A program made the position numbers and the translations under genes. Below the pieces are notes generated by a model, which saw nothing but the letters and a program-made list of their open reading frames with translations, did not search any database and was not told the DNA's origin. This document shows positions 18,119-27,590 of a stretch of DNA of 57,898 nucleotides, piece by piece (the stretch's first letter is position 1; each line of letters begins with the position of its first letter). The stretch comes from Cyanobacteria bacterium REEB67 (GTDB lineage: Bacteria > Cyanobacteriota > Vampirovibrionia > Obscuribacterales > Obscuribacteraceae), in the NCBI GenBank assembly GCA_018971775.1, contig JAGXAB010000035.1, forward strand, positions 1 to 57,898, written 5' to 3'.

Positions 18119-19843
18119 CTAATAGTGCATAAATTCGGGGCTACCAATCAATAAAGAAAGTTTGAGTGCCGGTGGCGCCTTGGCGATAACGGCTTCGGTA
18201 TGGCCGCTGAGCTTGCCACCACAGACGGTATCTCGCGCTTGAGCGAAGGCCACCGGCGGTGCACTCAGGAAGCGGGCCCGGCCGCTACCGACCGTAGTGG
18301 CGAAATTGATTCGATTCATCAAAGCGTCTGGATTTAGCCAGGCGCTCTGGGTGTTTTTATAGCCATCCGGAGTCAGGCAGCCGTAGACGGGCTGGCCCTG
18401 CAAACGGAGAAACTGAGCGACGGCTTGATAATCGGATGGTTCGGTACTGGTGGCCCGAAAAACCGATACGGCATAGCGAAAAGGACTCTTGTACTTATTA
18501 TTTTGATAGCGTCCGTCCCAAAATTCCGGACTGTCAAAAAGAGTGCTCATAACCGTTTTGATATTGCCGTCGCTTTCGCTAAACTTAGCAGCCAACTTGT
18601 CCACCAGGGCTTTGGGAGGATCATCGGCGACAAAGTACTGGGCGAGTTGATAGGCGATGTGATGGGCCGTAGCCGGCTGACGCGCCAGCAGATCGAGAGC
18701 TTGATCGATTTCGGCGGCACCGACGCCGGCGATGCGATGGCCGAGCACGGTCTTATCACCAAAATCATGATAGTTAGCGTTGAAGGATCCCCACTTGCCG
18801 TCACCGGTCTGGCGGCGAGGATTGGGCAAACCAAGACCGGTCAGGACCCGGGCCATTTCCTGCACGTCTTTTTGGGTGTAACCGCCGTCTACGCCAAGAG
18901 TATGCAATTCCATCAGCTCGCGGGCATAATTTTCGTTGATGCCGCTCACCTTGCCCTGCCTAGAAGTAGCGCCGGCTTTGACGTTTTGCCAGTTATCGAG
19001 ATAAAAAAGCATGGCCGGGTGATAGCAAGTCGCGCCGAGCAGATCACGGAAGCGCCCGAGGGCATAGGGCCGTATCGCCTGCTCTTCGAAGGCGCCGACG
19101 AGGGCGCGGTCGAGACCTTTATCGATGGAAATATTGAAGTGGTTGTACCAGAAATCAGTCATCACTTCTTGCAATTGTCGATTACTGTCGACGGCGCGCA
19201 TCAAGCGAGCACTGATCAATTGCTGTCCGACTTGCTTTTTGGCCCCGTCAGCAGCGCCTGCTTTGCCTCCGGCCTTGAGGGCATTTTGAGGGAGATCGCC
19301 GCCCGGCCCGACTGAAGCGCCGGAAGTGGCCGAACCGTTTGCGCCGGCTTCTTGCTGCTTGCGCAGTTTGCGCTCTTTAGCCACCTCGCGATAGCGATTG
19401 ATCAAGACCGCCGAAGGTTGATTGAGGGCGGCTGTGTTTTGCAGTTTTTGCACGACCTCCGGCGCTTCGGCGATCGAAGCGGGATTGAGCTGGGCGCTCA
19501 AATAATTACGCAGCCCCTGACGCTCTACCGCTTCGACATCCCCCGGGCGGGCGCCAAAGGTGATGCGGTTGAGCAGATGCACGACACGCTGATCGGCAGT
19601 GGCGACTAAGCTATTGTTTACGGCCTGGCTCTCGTCGGCAGCGGCGCTGAGCGGACGCGCGTCGCCGCTGGCCGTCGCCTGGCCCGCACGGCGCAGCCGC
19701 TGCGGCCCGCCGGCCTCAGCCCAGGCCCTCTGGCTCGACCCGGGGCCGCCCAACGTCTCGACCAGCGCGACCGCGCCCAGGACAAGCAAGCTCAAAGCGG
19801 CAACAATCCGCCGATCACGCCTGCGACGTTTAGCCATTTGCAT
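18119..19843 (-). CDS. DUF1800 family protein
   Basis: 574 residues from ATG 19843, with GGGTGA upstream; the ATG two codons later is an alternative. The N-terminus is very basic, followed by a hydrophobic segment (RIVAALSLLVLGAVALVETL), a signal or anchor. The DUF1800 domain starts at HLLNRITFGARPGDVEAVER and contains MTDFWYNHFNISIDKGLDRA, NENYARELMELHTLGVDGGY and VLTGLGLPNP. An Ala/Gly-rich insertion lies at about 170-210. It forms a two-gene operon with the DUF1501 gene, the usual arrangement in planctomycetes, proteobacteria and others. Confidence 0.92.
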   Translation of the reverse strand: MQMAKRRRRDRRIVAALSLLVLGAVALVETLGGPGSSQRAWAEAGGPQRLRRAGQATASGDARPLSAAADESQAVNNSLVATADQRVVHLLNRITFGARPGDVEAVERQGLRNYLSAQLNPASIAEAPEVVQKLQNTAALNQPSAVLINRYREVAKERKLRKQQEAGANGSATSGASVGPGGDLPQNALKAGGKAGAADGAKKQVGQQLISARLMRAVDSNRQLQEVMTDFWYNHFNISIDKGLDRALVGAFEEQAIRPYALGRFRDLLGATCYHPAMLFYLDNWQNVKAGATSRQGKVSGINENYARELMELHTLGVDGGYTQKDVQEMARVLTGLGLPNPRRQTGDGKWGSFNANYHDFGDKTVLGHRIAGVGAAEIDQALDLLARQPATAHHIAYQLAQYFVADDPPKALVDKLAAKFSESDGNIKTVMSTLFDSPEFWDGRYQNNKYKSPFRYAVSVFRATSTEPSDYQAVAQFLRLQGQPVYGCLTPDGYKNTQSAWLNPDALMNRINFATTVGSGRARFLSAPPVAFAQARDTVCGGKLSGHTEAVIAKAPPALKLSLLIGSPEFMHY

Positions 19844-20054
19844 ATCGATCACCCTTTGGAGACAGGCCATTAACGGCCATTTTCAGGATTGCAACGGGTT
19901 ACCAGTATCTGCCATTACTATTCAATACGCTCAACCCGACCAAAAAGTTCAAAGACAAACATTAAAAATATTCGCCACTCTCAGTTGAACACAAATGCGT
20001 GAAGTCTCGATGAAGATCAATCGGTATTTTTTTATGTCGATGCATTCAAAAAAT

Positions 20055-20078
20055 ACAAAAAAGCACTACCAGTAGTGC
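20055..20078 (-). terminator. Rho-independent terminator of the gene at 20111
   Basis: On the minus strand GCACTAC-TG-GTAGTGC forms a 7-bp stem followed by TTTTTT. It lies 33 nt after the stop codon of the secreted helical-repeat gene. Confidence 0.8.
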
Positions 20079-20110
20079 CCGGCCAAATTTGAGGGCGCTC
20101 TAGAAAGCAT

Positions 20111-21046
20111 TCAGTGCGCCTGGCCGCCGGGCTTGATTTCACCAAGGATGAGCTCATAGTCGGTGGCCGAGACTTTTTTGCGAGCCTGGGCGAGGAGTTG
20201 ATCGGCCTGAGCCGGATGATTGGTGCGACGGGCGGCGCGCACAAAAGCGGCAAACATGTCGTGGGAGGACCAGGGGCGCAAAATACACTGGGCAAGCTTG
20301 TCCGCTTCCGCTTCCTTGCCCTCGGCGAGGAGCACTTCATAGCAAGCATAAACATTTTCGAGGACAAGGGGCAGCGCCAGACGGCCGGAGAAGCCCTTCT
20401 TCTCACTCTCCTCGACGGTGGCAATATGAGTGACCGCCGATTTTTCCGCCCAGGGCAGGAGCTCCTTATATTCGCGGGCTCGCACCAGGCTTACCGGAAT
20501 GCACTCTTCGATCCAGTCGCAGACCTGATCGGTGGACTGACCGCGGGCGTTTAACTGCTTATAGATAGAGACGCTGCGACGATCGTCGGTGAGATTGTGA
20601 TTGAGTATGGCCCAATCCTGCACGTCGGAGCACTGAGCTTTATCTTCCAGAATAAGCTTTTCACGACTATCGCGTAATTTGAGCACTTCCTCTTTAGCCG
20701 GCGGAAAGACCTCCGCCAGTTTGACGAGCTCTTGCGAAACGTAGGCGTTGCGCACCCCCTGCCAGGTTTTCAACTGGCGGCTATTTTCGAAAACCCAGAG
20801 ATAATCATCAAGCGCTTCTTGATATTTTTTATCGATCATCGCCAGACGGGCTTCTTTTAACTTGGCACCGATTGCCTTCTCGCTTTTAGCGTCGCTACTT
20901 TTCGCCGCGTTTTGATCGGAGGCGGCGGTGTCACCGACGGCCAGGACCGGCGCTAAAACGGTCAAATTCAAACCCAGGGCAAGAGAAAGCGCCACAGCGC
21001 AAAAGTCGAGATCGCTCCGCCCGATAGCCCACAGCTTACTTTTCAT
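20111..21046 (-). CDS. Secreted helical-repeat protein of unknown function
   Basis: 311 residues from ATG 21046. A signal peptide (DFCAVALSLALGLNLTVLAP ... LAVG) is followed by TPR-like helices (AIGAKLKEARLAMIDKKYQE; DDYLWVFENSRQLKTWQGVR; EAEADKLAQCILRPWSSHDM). No enzymatic motif is seen. It is transcribed alone or behind the HAD gene (42-nt gap) and ends at a clear terminator. Confidence 0.75.
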   Translation of the reverse strand: MKSKLWAIGRSDLDFCAVALSLALGLNLTVLAPVLAVGDTAASDQNAAKSSDAKSEKAIGAKLKEARLAMIDKKYQEALDDYLWVFENSRQLKTWQGVRNAYVSQELVKLAEVFPPAKEEVLKLRDSREKLILEDKAQCSDVQDWAILNHNLTDDRRSVSIYKQLNARGQSTDQVCDWIEECIPVSLVRAREYKELLPWAEKSAVTHIATVEESEKKGFSGRLALPLVLENVYACYEVLLAEGKEAEADKLAQCILRPWSSHDMFAAFVRAARRTNHPAQADQLLAQARKKVSATDYELILGEIKPGGQAH

Positions 21047-21087
21047 ATTGCAAGACCCTAGAAAGGACTTGCATAGTATACGAGTGC

Positions 21088-21930
21088 TCAGCGCGAACTA
21101 CAAACCGGCGAGAACTTATCAAGTACCAGATTGACGGCACGGGAAAAACTCTCAGCCTCGTCCCCATCAGGGGCGACGGCCTTGGCTGCCTGCCGCGCTT
21201 CCAAACTGGCGTGGGTCATGGCCACGCCAAAAGCGACCCGGGACAAAATCTCGACATCGTTCCAATTGTCGCCAAAGGCGAGAGTGCTATGCGCGGGCAC
21301 GCCGAGGTGTTCGGCCAGATGGCTCAGGGCAGCGTACTTGCCGCTCAGAAGCGGCATAAACTCAAGATAGCCGGGGTCACTTTCGCAAACCACCAGCTGT
21401 TTCTGGAATAGTTCGGCCAGACGCTTTTGTTCGAAGAGTAGCTTGGAGGGATTACCGCACCAGACTATCTTGTGTATGCGCGTGCCGTTCAAGGTGTGCA
21501 AATTTCTGTGCAAAATCGGTTTACGCGAACGCGTAATCGCCTGATAACGACTGGTCAGGTCGTCATGCTCGGAGTAAAAAGCGCTCTCGGCGTGATAGAC
21601 AAAAATAGAATAACCGCGCTCGAGACCTTCCTTGATCAAGCCCTGGGCCACGGCCGGCTCGATCAGCTGCTCATAGAAGACTTCTTCACTGAGGGGTTGT
21701 TTGACTAAGATGCCGTCGGAGGAAATAATCGGAGCGTCCAGATTCAGCTCGTGATAGATAGGCAAAATGTCTTCATGCCTGCGACCCGAGGCAAGGATGA
21801 CCTCGCAACCAAGACTGCGCAAAAGATGCACCGCCTCAAAATTGGCTTTGGGAATGGTCTTATCTGGAGCCAACAGTGTGCCGTCCAGGTCGACTGCCGC
21901 CAGGCGGAAGGGGAAATAAGCTCTGGTCAT
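21088..21930 (-). CDS. Cof-type HAD hydrolase (sugar phosphatase-like)
   Basis: 280 residues. HAD motif I is AAVDLDGTLLAPD, motif II lies in EVILASGRR, the Lys of motif III is near LSGKYAALSHL, and motif IV is FGDNWNDVEIL. A type C2B cap lies in between. By family (Cof/YidA) it dephosphorylates sugar phosphates or flavin precursors with Mg2+. It diverges from a DeoR-family regulator, a class that often controls sugar-phosphate genes, so a common regulon is plausible. The start ATG 21930 has AGGG upstream. Confidence 0.88.
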   Translation of the reverse strand: MTRAYFPFRLAAVDLDGTLLAPDKTIPKANFEAVHLLRSLGCEVILASGRRHEDILPIYHELNLDAPIISSDGILVKQPLSEEVFYEQLIEPAVAQGLIKEGLERGYSIFVYHAESAFYSEHDDLTSRYQAITRSRKPILHRNLHTLNGTRIHKIVWCGNPSKLLFEQKRLAELFQKQLVVCESDPGYLEFMPLLSGKYAALSHLAEHLGVPAHSTLAFGDNWNDVEILSRVAFGVAMTHASLEARQAAKAVAPDGDEAESFSRAVNLVLDKFSPVCSSR

Positions 21931-22036
21931 CTTTACTGCCCTCGTTAACTTGCTGATTAGACTCGGTTTGGAAAGGCGGGGCGCCGGCCAGCGGAAAAGC
22001 CGGGCCAGGAAACCCGCAGAAACCGGAATAAACCTG

Positions 22037-22042
22037 TATAAT
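22037..22042 (+). promoter_or_regulatory. Candidate -10 element of the DeoR gene
   Basis: A perfect TATAAT lies 57 nt before the GTG start of the regulator; no clear -35 is present. It lies in the divergent region shared with the HAD gene. Confidence 0.45.
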
Positions 22043-22099
22043 CAAGATGATACACGCAAATACCCGCAAAGCCAAGCCATAAACGGCAATTATCAAGAA

Positions 22100-22855
22100 G
22101 TGCTTACAGAAGAACGCAAAAACAAAATTCTCGAGCGCCTGGCCAGCAAAGGCAAGGTCTTGTCTTCGGACTTGACCGTAAGACTGGGTGTTTCGGAAGA
22201 TACGATTCGCCGCGATCTCAAGGATCTGTCAGAGGCCGGGCTTTTGAAACGCGTCCATGGCGGCGCTTTGCCCGTCGGCCAGGTGCCCTTTCAGTACGAT
22301 AAGAGGGAAAAAATAGCCGTGGGCGAAAAGCTGGCCATCGCCAAAGCGGCGGCCGCCTACGTCAAAAACGGTCAGATTGTCTTCATCGATGGCGGCACGA
22401 CTACCGCCCAGGTACCGCGCTTTCTCAGCAGCGACCTGAAGGCGACCTTCATCACCTACAGCCTGCCGACAGCCCTGCGCCTGGCCGAGGTGGGCAGCCT
22501 GGAAGTGATTTTGCTCGGCGGTCGCATCCAAAAAGAATTGCTGCTGGCGATGAGTCCCTCGACCCTGGGTGAAATAGCCGCCATCGCAGCCGATCTCTGT
22601 TTGCTCAGCGTCGAAAGCATTCACACCGAATACGGTGCCACTGTCTCTAATATCGAAGACGCCGCCATCAAAAGGGCGATGATCGATCGCGCCGCCGAAA
22701 CAATCGCTCTGGCCGGCGCCGAAAAGCTGGGGACAGTATCCCCCTTCCAGGTGGCAGCGCTAAAGGACTTCTCACTATTGATCACCGATCAATCGGCTCC
22801 TCCCGGCCTGGTCAAAGACTTGAAAAACCTCGGTCTAACAATTATCAAAGCCTAA
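22100..22855 (+). CDS. DeoR/GlpR family transcriptional regulator
   Basis: I chose GTG 22100, giving 251 residues, the usual DeoR length. The open frame upstream (from 21950) crosses the promoter. The N-terminal HTH is [35 protein letters not shown]. The C-terminal DeoRC sensor domain shows [15 protein letters not shown] [29 protein letters not shown] and [20 protein letters not shown]. By family it is a repressor released by a phosphorylated sugar. The likely target is the adjacent HAD phosphatase and/or itself. Confidence 0.9.
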   Translation: MLTEERKNKILERLASKGKVLSSDLTVRLGVSEDTIRRDLKDLSEAGLLKRVHGGALPVGQVPFQYDKREKIAVGEKLAIAKAAAAYVKNGQIVFIDGGTTTAQVPRFLSSDLKATFITYSLPTALRLAEVGSLEVILLGGRIQKELLLAMSPSTLGEIAAIAADLCLLSVESIHTEYGATVSNIEDAAIKRAMIDRAAETIALAGAEKLGTVSPFQVAALKDFSLLITDQSAPPGLVKDLKNLGLTIIKA

Positions 22856-22908
22856 AATTTGCTCGCACCGGCACGGTTTTTCAGGACGCTTTCGCTAGAC
22901 TTATTTTT

Positions 22909-23991
22909 ATGAGCAAACTCGATCAAACTCCGCTTTCTATATTAGATCTGGCCCCGGTAGTGGCCGGACAGACAGCCGCAGACGCCTTCGCCAACACATT
23001 GAGCCTGGCCAGGCACGCCGAGGACTGGGACTACAACCGCTTCTGGCTGGCCGAGCACCATAACATGGCCGGCATCGCCAGCGCCGCCACATCCATACTT
23101 ATAGGCATGGTTGCCGGCGGCACGCAGAAAATCCGCGTCGGCTCGGGCGGGGTCATGTTGCCTAATCACGCGCCCTTGATCATCGCCGAACAATTCGGCA
23201 CCCTCGAATCAATCTATCCGGGTCGCATCGACCTCGGCCTCGGTCGTGCCCCCGGCACCGATCCAGCCACGTCCTTTGCCCTGCGCCGGGGCCTCGAGCA
23301 GAGCGGTCACGATTTCCCCCAGCTCCTAGCCGAACTGCAGAGCTATCTGGGCGAGACAAAAGCCGGCCAAAAAGTGCAGGCCTATCCCGGCGCCGGACTG
23401 AATGTGCCCATCTGGCTGCTCGGCTCGAGTGATTTCAGCGCCCAACTGGCGGCGATGCTGGGCCTGCCTTTCGCCTTTGCCAGCCATTTCGCCCCGGAAG
23501 AATTGCACCGCGCCCTGAAAGTCTATCGCCAGACTTTCCGCCCTTCGGCCACCCTGGCCAAACCCTACGCCATGATCGGCGTACCGGTGGTCACAGCCGA
23601 GACCGACGAGCAAGCGCGTTTTTTAGCGACGACGCACCTGCAACGCATTCTAAAAAGAGTGCGCAACCAATCGATGGAATTGCAGCCACCGCTGCCGGCG
23701 CAAGAGATGGAAAGACTGTGGACGGCACACGAAAGGGCGGCTGTTTATGAGCGCTTCGGCATCGGCGTGGTCGGCTCGGTTGAGACAGTGCAGCGCAAAC
23801 TGAAAGAATTGCTGGAGGCCACCCAGGCCGATGAATTGATGATCGTCTCGGATCTCTACGCCCACGAAGATCGGCTCAAATCATTTGAATTAACCATGCA
23901 AGCGGCCCGGGACGCAGGAAGAAAGCAAGGAACAATGGAAGGAAGAAAGGGAGCGGCGGCCGGCTGCTCGTCCTCACCGATCATGACTTAA
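22909..23991 (+). CDS. LLM-class flavin-dependent oxidoreductase (luciferase-like, YhbW type)
   Basis: 360 residues. Single-component luciferase-like monooxygenase fold: [80 protein letters not shown]. The last ~25 residues are a basic low-complexity tail. The substrate is unknown; these proteins use FMN or F420. There is no ribosome binding site before ATG 22909, while TAGACT ends 7 nt upstream, so translation may be leaderless. The 3' end converges on the next gene with 15 nt between. Confidence 0.88.
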   Translation: MSKLDQTPLSILDLAPVVAGQTAADAFANTLSLARHAEDWDYNRFWLAEHHNMAGIASAATSILIGMVAGGTQKIRVGSGGVMLPNHAPLIIAEQFGTLESIYPGRIDLGLGRAPGTDPATSFALRRGLEQSGHDFPQLLAELQSYLGETKAGQKVQAYPGAGLNVPIWLLGSSDFSAQLAAMLGLPFAFASHFAPEELHRALKVYRQTFRPSATLAKPYAMIGVPVVTAETDEQARFLATTHLQRILKRVRNQSMELQPPLPAQEMERLWTAHERAAVYERFGIGVVGSVETVQRKLKELLEATQADELMIVSDLYAHEDRLKSFELTMQAARDAGRKQGTMEGRKGAAAGCSSSPIMT

Positions 23992-24006
23992 GCACATGCC
24001 AGGCGC

Positions 24007-24711
24007 TCAAACAGGCTGCTCAGCAGCCAGAACAACCGGTGCGAAGACCAGGCTATCCCGCACCAGTTGCATGCAAACGCGCAGGCGACTGAGGGGATGC
24101 TGGGGGAATTGTTCGTCGTATTCTTCACGCTCGGCCTTGTTACGCACGAGCGGACCGCGCTGATGCGGGTCATAGAGGTCTTCTTCGAAGCCACTTACTT
24201 TGCCCGCCTGCTCATCGATTGTGATCTCGCCGGCTTTGAGCAAGACATCAGCCAGCGCCGCTTCGCGCCGGCCTGTCATGCCGCCTTCTTCATAGCGCAT
24301 ATAAATTGAGAAGCTGAAATCTTTGAACGGCAAAAAGATCAAACCGTTATACGAGCGCCCCGAAGGCATCTGCGGCAGTTTGGTGATGATCGCAACACCC
24401 TTGATCAAACGCCCCGAATCGTCGCCGATCGATTTGTATTCGACGACGTCGGCGCTGAGCAGGCCAGCCCCGCCAAAGCCCATGCGGATATTAGCGCGGA
24501 GGGCTGGTATGTCGTTAAAATCCAACTGAAATATCGTCGCTTCGGTACGCAGCTCCACACCGACGACATCGCCACCTTTGCTGCCAAAGACGTTTTCGTT
24601 TGGGCTTTCTTCCTCCAGACCCCAGTAAGTGCTGTCCAGCATCAAACTGGAAACGGTCACTGGTCCCGAAGAATTGGACCATTCGGCGGATTCAGACTGC
24701 TCATAGCTCAT
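24007..24711 (-). CDS. Hypothetical protein
   Basis: 234 residues from ATG 24711, with AGGT upstream; a TTG one codon earlier is possible. There is no signal peptide or membrane segment, so it is probably cytoplasmic. Visible blocks are VTVSSLMLDSTYWGLEEESP, VGVELRTEATIFQLDFNDIP and FLPFKDFSFSIYMRYEEGG. The sequence is mostly beta-rich, with a charged C-terminal part. No family recognised. The 261-nt region upstream is AT-rich and should hold divergent promoters for this gene and the Flp pilin. Confidence 0.65.
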   Translation of the reverse strand: MSYEQSESAEWSNSSGPVTVSSLMLDSTYWGLEEESPNENVFGSKGGDVVGVELRTEATIFQLDFNDIPALRANIRMGFGGAGLLSADVVEYKSIGDDSGRLIKGVAIITKLPQMPSGRSYNGLIFLPFKDFSFSIYMRYEEGGMTGRREAALADVLLKAGEITIDEQAGKVSGFEEDLYDPHQRGPLVRNKAEREEYDEQFPQHPLSRLRVCMQLVRDSLVFAPVVLAAEQPV

Positions 24712-24972
24712 CAAATATACCTGCGGATGTAATCATTTTTTTGCAAATATCCCCGACCTCAATGTGACTAAATTTGACAAGCCGATTTAAAAGCGCAGGA
24801 TTAGCTTAATCAAAATAAGGCACCAATCCTCAAAATGACGTGAAGAACTGTATACCGTCTTTATACTCAATTCACACATGCAGTGTCAAAGTAAGGACAT
24901 CAAACAAGTGAAGTCACGAAATCCACATAGCGTAGCGGCTTCACTGGAAGCAATTTTACCGGAGCGAAATTT

Positions 24973-25188
24973 ATGAAAGTAGCAATCAAAGATTATTTTA
25001 CTAACGAAAGCGGCCAGGGCATCACCGAATACGGTGCCATCCTCGCTTTCGTCGCCATTTTAGTAGCCGTTGTATTTTCGATCACTCAAGGTGCGCTCTC
25101 CTCGGCCATTTCCAAAGCATTTTCTGCCGTGGTCAGCCAACTGAACAAACTTTCGAGCGCGGCGGCGGCAGCCTCCGGAGGCTCCTGA
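24973..25188 (+). CDS. Flp/Fap-type pilin subunit
   Basis: 71 residues with GGAG upstream of ATG 24973. It has the type IVb pilin layout: a short leader, GQGITEYGAI (cleavage before the Gly/Gln region with the conserved Glu-Tyr), a hydrophobic segment AILAFVAILVAVVFSITQGA, and a short Ser/Ala tail. By family it is processed by a TadV/prepilin peptidase and assembled by the Tad machine. No cpa/tad gene is in the window, so it is an orphan locus. A strong terminator follows directly. Confidence 0.88.
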   Translation: MKVAIKDYFTNESGQGITEYGAILAFVAILVAVVFSITQGALSSAISKAFSAVVSQLNKLSSAAAAASGGS

Positions 25189-25239
25189 CCGGACAGAAGC
25201 AGCCAGATTGAACTAGCAAAAAGTAGCAGAAAAGCAGGG

Positions 25240-25273
25240 AAAAAGGATGACTCGGTGATGAGTCATCCTTTTT
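25240..25273 (+). terminator. Rho-independent terminator of the Flp pilin gene
   Basis: A 14-bp perfect stem (AAAAAGGATGACTC / GAGTCATCCTTTTT) with a 6-nt loop, ending in a T run. It lies about 50 nt after the pilin stop. Confidence 0.9.
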
Positions 25274-25333
25274 ACTTAGCCGACTGATCTGATGGGCTGA
25301 TCGCCTGATGAACCGGACCGAACCGGACCAAGC

Positions 25334-25948
25334 CTACTTGGCCGGAGCAGCTTCCTTGGTTTTGACGAGATCGACGTCTATGGTGACATTGACTTCGTCG
25401 CCGACCATAGCGCCGCCATTATCGAGCTGACCGCTCCAGGAGATGCCGAAATCCTTGCGATTGACCTTGGCGGTAGCGCTGGTACCGACGTGGACATCAC
25501 CTTTTTTGTCTTTGATTTCTTCGCTGAATTTTTCGGCGTGCAAAGTGACCGGCTTGGTGACGCCATGCATGGTCAGATCACCTTCGACGTCAAAGCCGCC
25601 CTTGACTGGTTTGACCGATTTTGATTTGAAAGTAATGGTTGGGAATTTGGCGGCATCGAAGAAATCCGGCGACTTCAAGTGGCCATCACGTTTTTCATCG
25701 CTGGTGTTGATTGAAGCCGTTTCGATTTTGGCTTCGACTTCTGCACCTTTCAAATCTTTGCCATCATATTTGGCAGTGGCGTTTACTTTGCCGAAAGAGC
25801 CATGGACATTGGAGACCATCATATGGCGTACGGTAAAATTAACCGAAGAATGATAGGGATCGAGATTCCACTGATCGGCTGCGGCCAGAGCCGGTTGTGC
25901 GACTAGACCAAGGAAAGCGACTGTGGACGCCAATTTTAAACGATTCAT
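25334..25948 (-). CDS. YceI family periplasmic protein
   Basis: 204 residues from ATG 25948, with AAGGAG 10 nt upstream; the frame runs on into the pirin gene but the signal peptide (MNRLKLASTVAFLGLVAQPA ... LAAADQW) fixes the start. The YceI lipocalin-like fold shows WNLDPYHSSVNFTVRHMMVS, VHGSFGKVNATAKYDGKDLK, KRDGHLKSPDFFDAAKFPTI and FGISWSGQLDNGGAMVGDEV. Members bind isoprenoid or amphiphilic molecules in the periplasm. Last gene of the marR-pirin-yceI operon. Confidence 0.92.
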   Translation of the reverse strand: MNRLKLASTVAFLGLVAQPALAAADQWNLDPYHSSVNFTVRHMMVSNVHGSFGKVNATAKYDGKDLKGAEVEAKIETASINTSDEKRDGHLKSPDFFDAAKFPTITFKSKSVKPVKGGFDVEGDLTMHGVTKPVTLHAEKFSEEIKDKKGDVHVGTSATAKVNRKDFGISWSGQLDNGGAMVGDEVNVTIDVDLVKTKEAAPAK

Positions 25949-25988
25949 GAAATTGATTCTCCTTGCATTTTGAGTTGTACGTTGTAAT

Positions 25989-26921
25989 TTAGTGCGAAAT
26001 CTTTCCAAGCAATCCTTCCTGATATTCGCGCGTCGCTTCGATAATTTCTTCGCGCGTATTCATCACAAAAGGACCGTATCTGGCCACTGGCTCCCCGAGC
26101 GGCTCTCCACCAATGAGCAAGAGTTCGAGCGGCTCCGTTGCCTCGATTTCCGCCCCGAAGGCGATGGCGCTCGGCACGGCCGGATTCTCATCCGGTGCGG
26201 GCAATCTTTCGAAAATGACGAGCTGACCGGCTCCAGCACGCTTACCGGCAAAAACGGCTTCACCTTTGATTATGTAGGCCATCGTATTGTAGGTACTCGG
26301 CATGGGCTGAGCAAAGGTAGCACCAGGCTGCAGGGTGAAATGCAGATAGGTAATTTTAGTGTGTGTTTCGATCGGTGCCGCCACACCCAGAGATTCGCCG
26401 GCAATAATCTTAACGCTGGTCAAGCCGTCGACACTGCGCGCCGTGGGTACGGCTGCAGCGGGCAGATCCTGATAACGAGGCGCCACCAGCTTGTCCTTGC
26501 TCGGCAGATTGACCCATAGCTGAAAGCCATGCATCAGGCCGCCCGCAGCGGCAAATCGCGGATCGGGCATCTCGCTGTGCACGATGCCGCGACCGGCGGT
26601 CATCCACTGCACATCGCCGGGCTGGAGAAAGCCCTGATTGCCGACCGAGTCGCGGTGGCGCATCGCCCCCGCGAGCATATAAGTGACGGTTTCAAAACCT
26701 TTGTGTGGATGATCCGGGAAGCCTTTGGCCAGATGCGGCTTGAAGTTGGTCGGACCCATTTCATCGAGAAGCAGGAAGGGATCGAGCTGGTCGATCTGGC
26801 GAGTCGGGAAGGAACGGTGCACCAGCACTCCCTCACCCTCGTTGACGGCCTGACTGGCGACAATATGTTTGACCGCCAGGACCTGGTATTTATCGAACGG
26901 GCTTTCTTTTAGCGTATTCAT
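25989..26921 (-). CDS. Pirin family protein
   Basis: 310 residues with two cupin halves. The N-terminal pirin motifs are DPFLLLDEMGPTNFKPHLAK, GFPDHPHKGFETVTYMLAGA and VQWMTAGRGIVHSEMPDP, carrying the metal-binding His/His/His/Glu set (DHPHKG, HSE). Bacterial pirins can act as quercetinases or redox-sensing partners; the role here is unknown. The start overlaps the MarR stop by 4 nt (ATGA), so the two are translationally coupled. Confidence 0.93.
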   Translation of the reverse strand: MNTLKESPFDKYQVLAVKHIVASQAVNEGEGVLVHRSFPTRQIDQLDPFLLLDEMGPTNFKPHLAKGFPDHPHKGFETVTYMLAGAMRHRDSVGNQGFLQPGDVQWMTAGRGIVHSEMPDPRFAAAGGLMHGFQLWVNLPSKDKLVAPRYQDLPAAAVPTARSVDGLTSVKIIAGESLGVAAPIETHTKITYLHFTLQPGATFAQPMPSTYNTMAYIIKGEAVFAGKRAGAGQLVIFERLPAPDENPAVPSAIAFGAEIEATEPLELLLIGGEPLGEPVARYGPFVMNTREEIIEATREYQEGLLGKISH

Positions 26922-27526
26922 TTTGCGCCCTCCGTGGGCTTTGCAGTAGCAGCGCCGGCGGGATCCGATGTCAGCCGCGCTTGCGCACCGTAACCTAGCT
27001 TCTTCAACAAGGTAACGAGAGTGGCGAGCTCATCTCGATCGAGGGCGGACACGGCCGCATCCAGATCTTTTTCATGCTCGGCGAAGGCCTTCTCGATAAG
27101 CGAGCGTCCGGCTTCGGTAAGACGCACCAGGCGGATGCGCCGGTCGGCCGGATCGTCAAAACGCTCGAGCAGGCTTCTTTTTTCCAGACGATCGACCAGG
27201 GCGGTAATCGAGCCGCTGGTGAGAAGCACTTTTTTGGCAATCCTATTTATAGGAGTCGGGCCTTTATGCAAAAGCACTTCCAGAACGGCAAAATCACTGA
27301 TGCACATATCGCAAGCTTCTATGCTGCGCAGGGCATTGCCCTCCACGGCCTTGAAGGCTTTGTAGAGGACCAACCAGGTATGGGTACCGTTGATTGGAAT
27401 CAACCCCCGGCCAGAATCTTGACCAGTTTCTTGACCAGTTTCTTGGCTAGATACTTGGCTAGATGCTTGGCTAGATGCTTGGCTAGATACTTGGCTCGGT
27501 TCTTGATTTAAGCTCTGGTCAATCAT
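26918..27526 (-). CDS. MarR family transcriptional regulator
   Basis: 202 residues. The first ~38 are an unusual Ser/Gln-rich tail of four-residue repeats (SSQA, SSQV, TGQE) encoded by 12-bp tandem DNA repeats. The winged-helix domain follows (ACDMCISDFAVLEVLLHKGP, INRIAKKVLLTSGSITALVD, RLEKRSLLERFDDPADRRIR). MarR proteins of this type next to pirin/YceI genes commonly sense electrophiles or phenolics. It probably represses its own operon via the palindrome at 27549-27562, 22 nt upstream. No clear ribosome binding site precedes ATG 27526. Confidence 0.9.
   Translation of the reverse strand: MIDQSLNQEPSQVSSQASSQASSQVSSQETGQETGQDSGRGLIPINGTHTWLVLYKAFKAVEGNALRSIEACDMCISDFAVLEVLLHKGPTPINRIAKKVLLTSGSITALVDRLEKRSLLERFDDPADRRIRLVRLTEAGRSLIEKAFAEHEKDLDAAVSALDRDELATLVTLLKKLGYGAQARLTSDPAGAATAKPTEGAK
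27418..27501 (-). repeat. 12-bp tandem repeat, seven copies, inside the MarR gene
   Basis: Units of CTTGGCTAGATG or CTTGACCAGTTT type (plus-strand reading) in perfect 12-bp register. They encode the N-terminal four-residue repeats, so copy changes keep the frame. Confidence 0.9.
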
Positions 27527-27548
27527 GGAAATATCTCGACATCAAATC

Positions 27549-27562
27549 TCTTGATCTCAAGA
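27549..27562. promoter_or_regulatory. Candidate MarR operator
   Basis: TCTTGA-TC-TCAAGA is a perfect inverted repeat between the MarR and GH3 genes, upstream of MarR. Size and symmetry fit MarR-type sites. A related half-site, ATCTCGA, occurs closer to the start codon (27532-27538). Confidence 0.5.
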
Positions 27563-27590
27563 TACTTCACGCGAAGGCTTCTGTCAAGTT

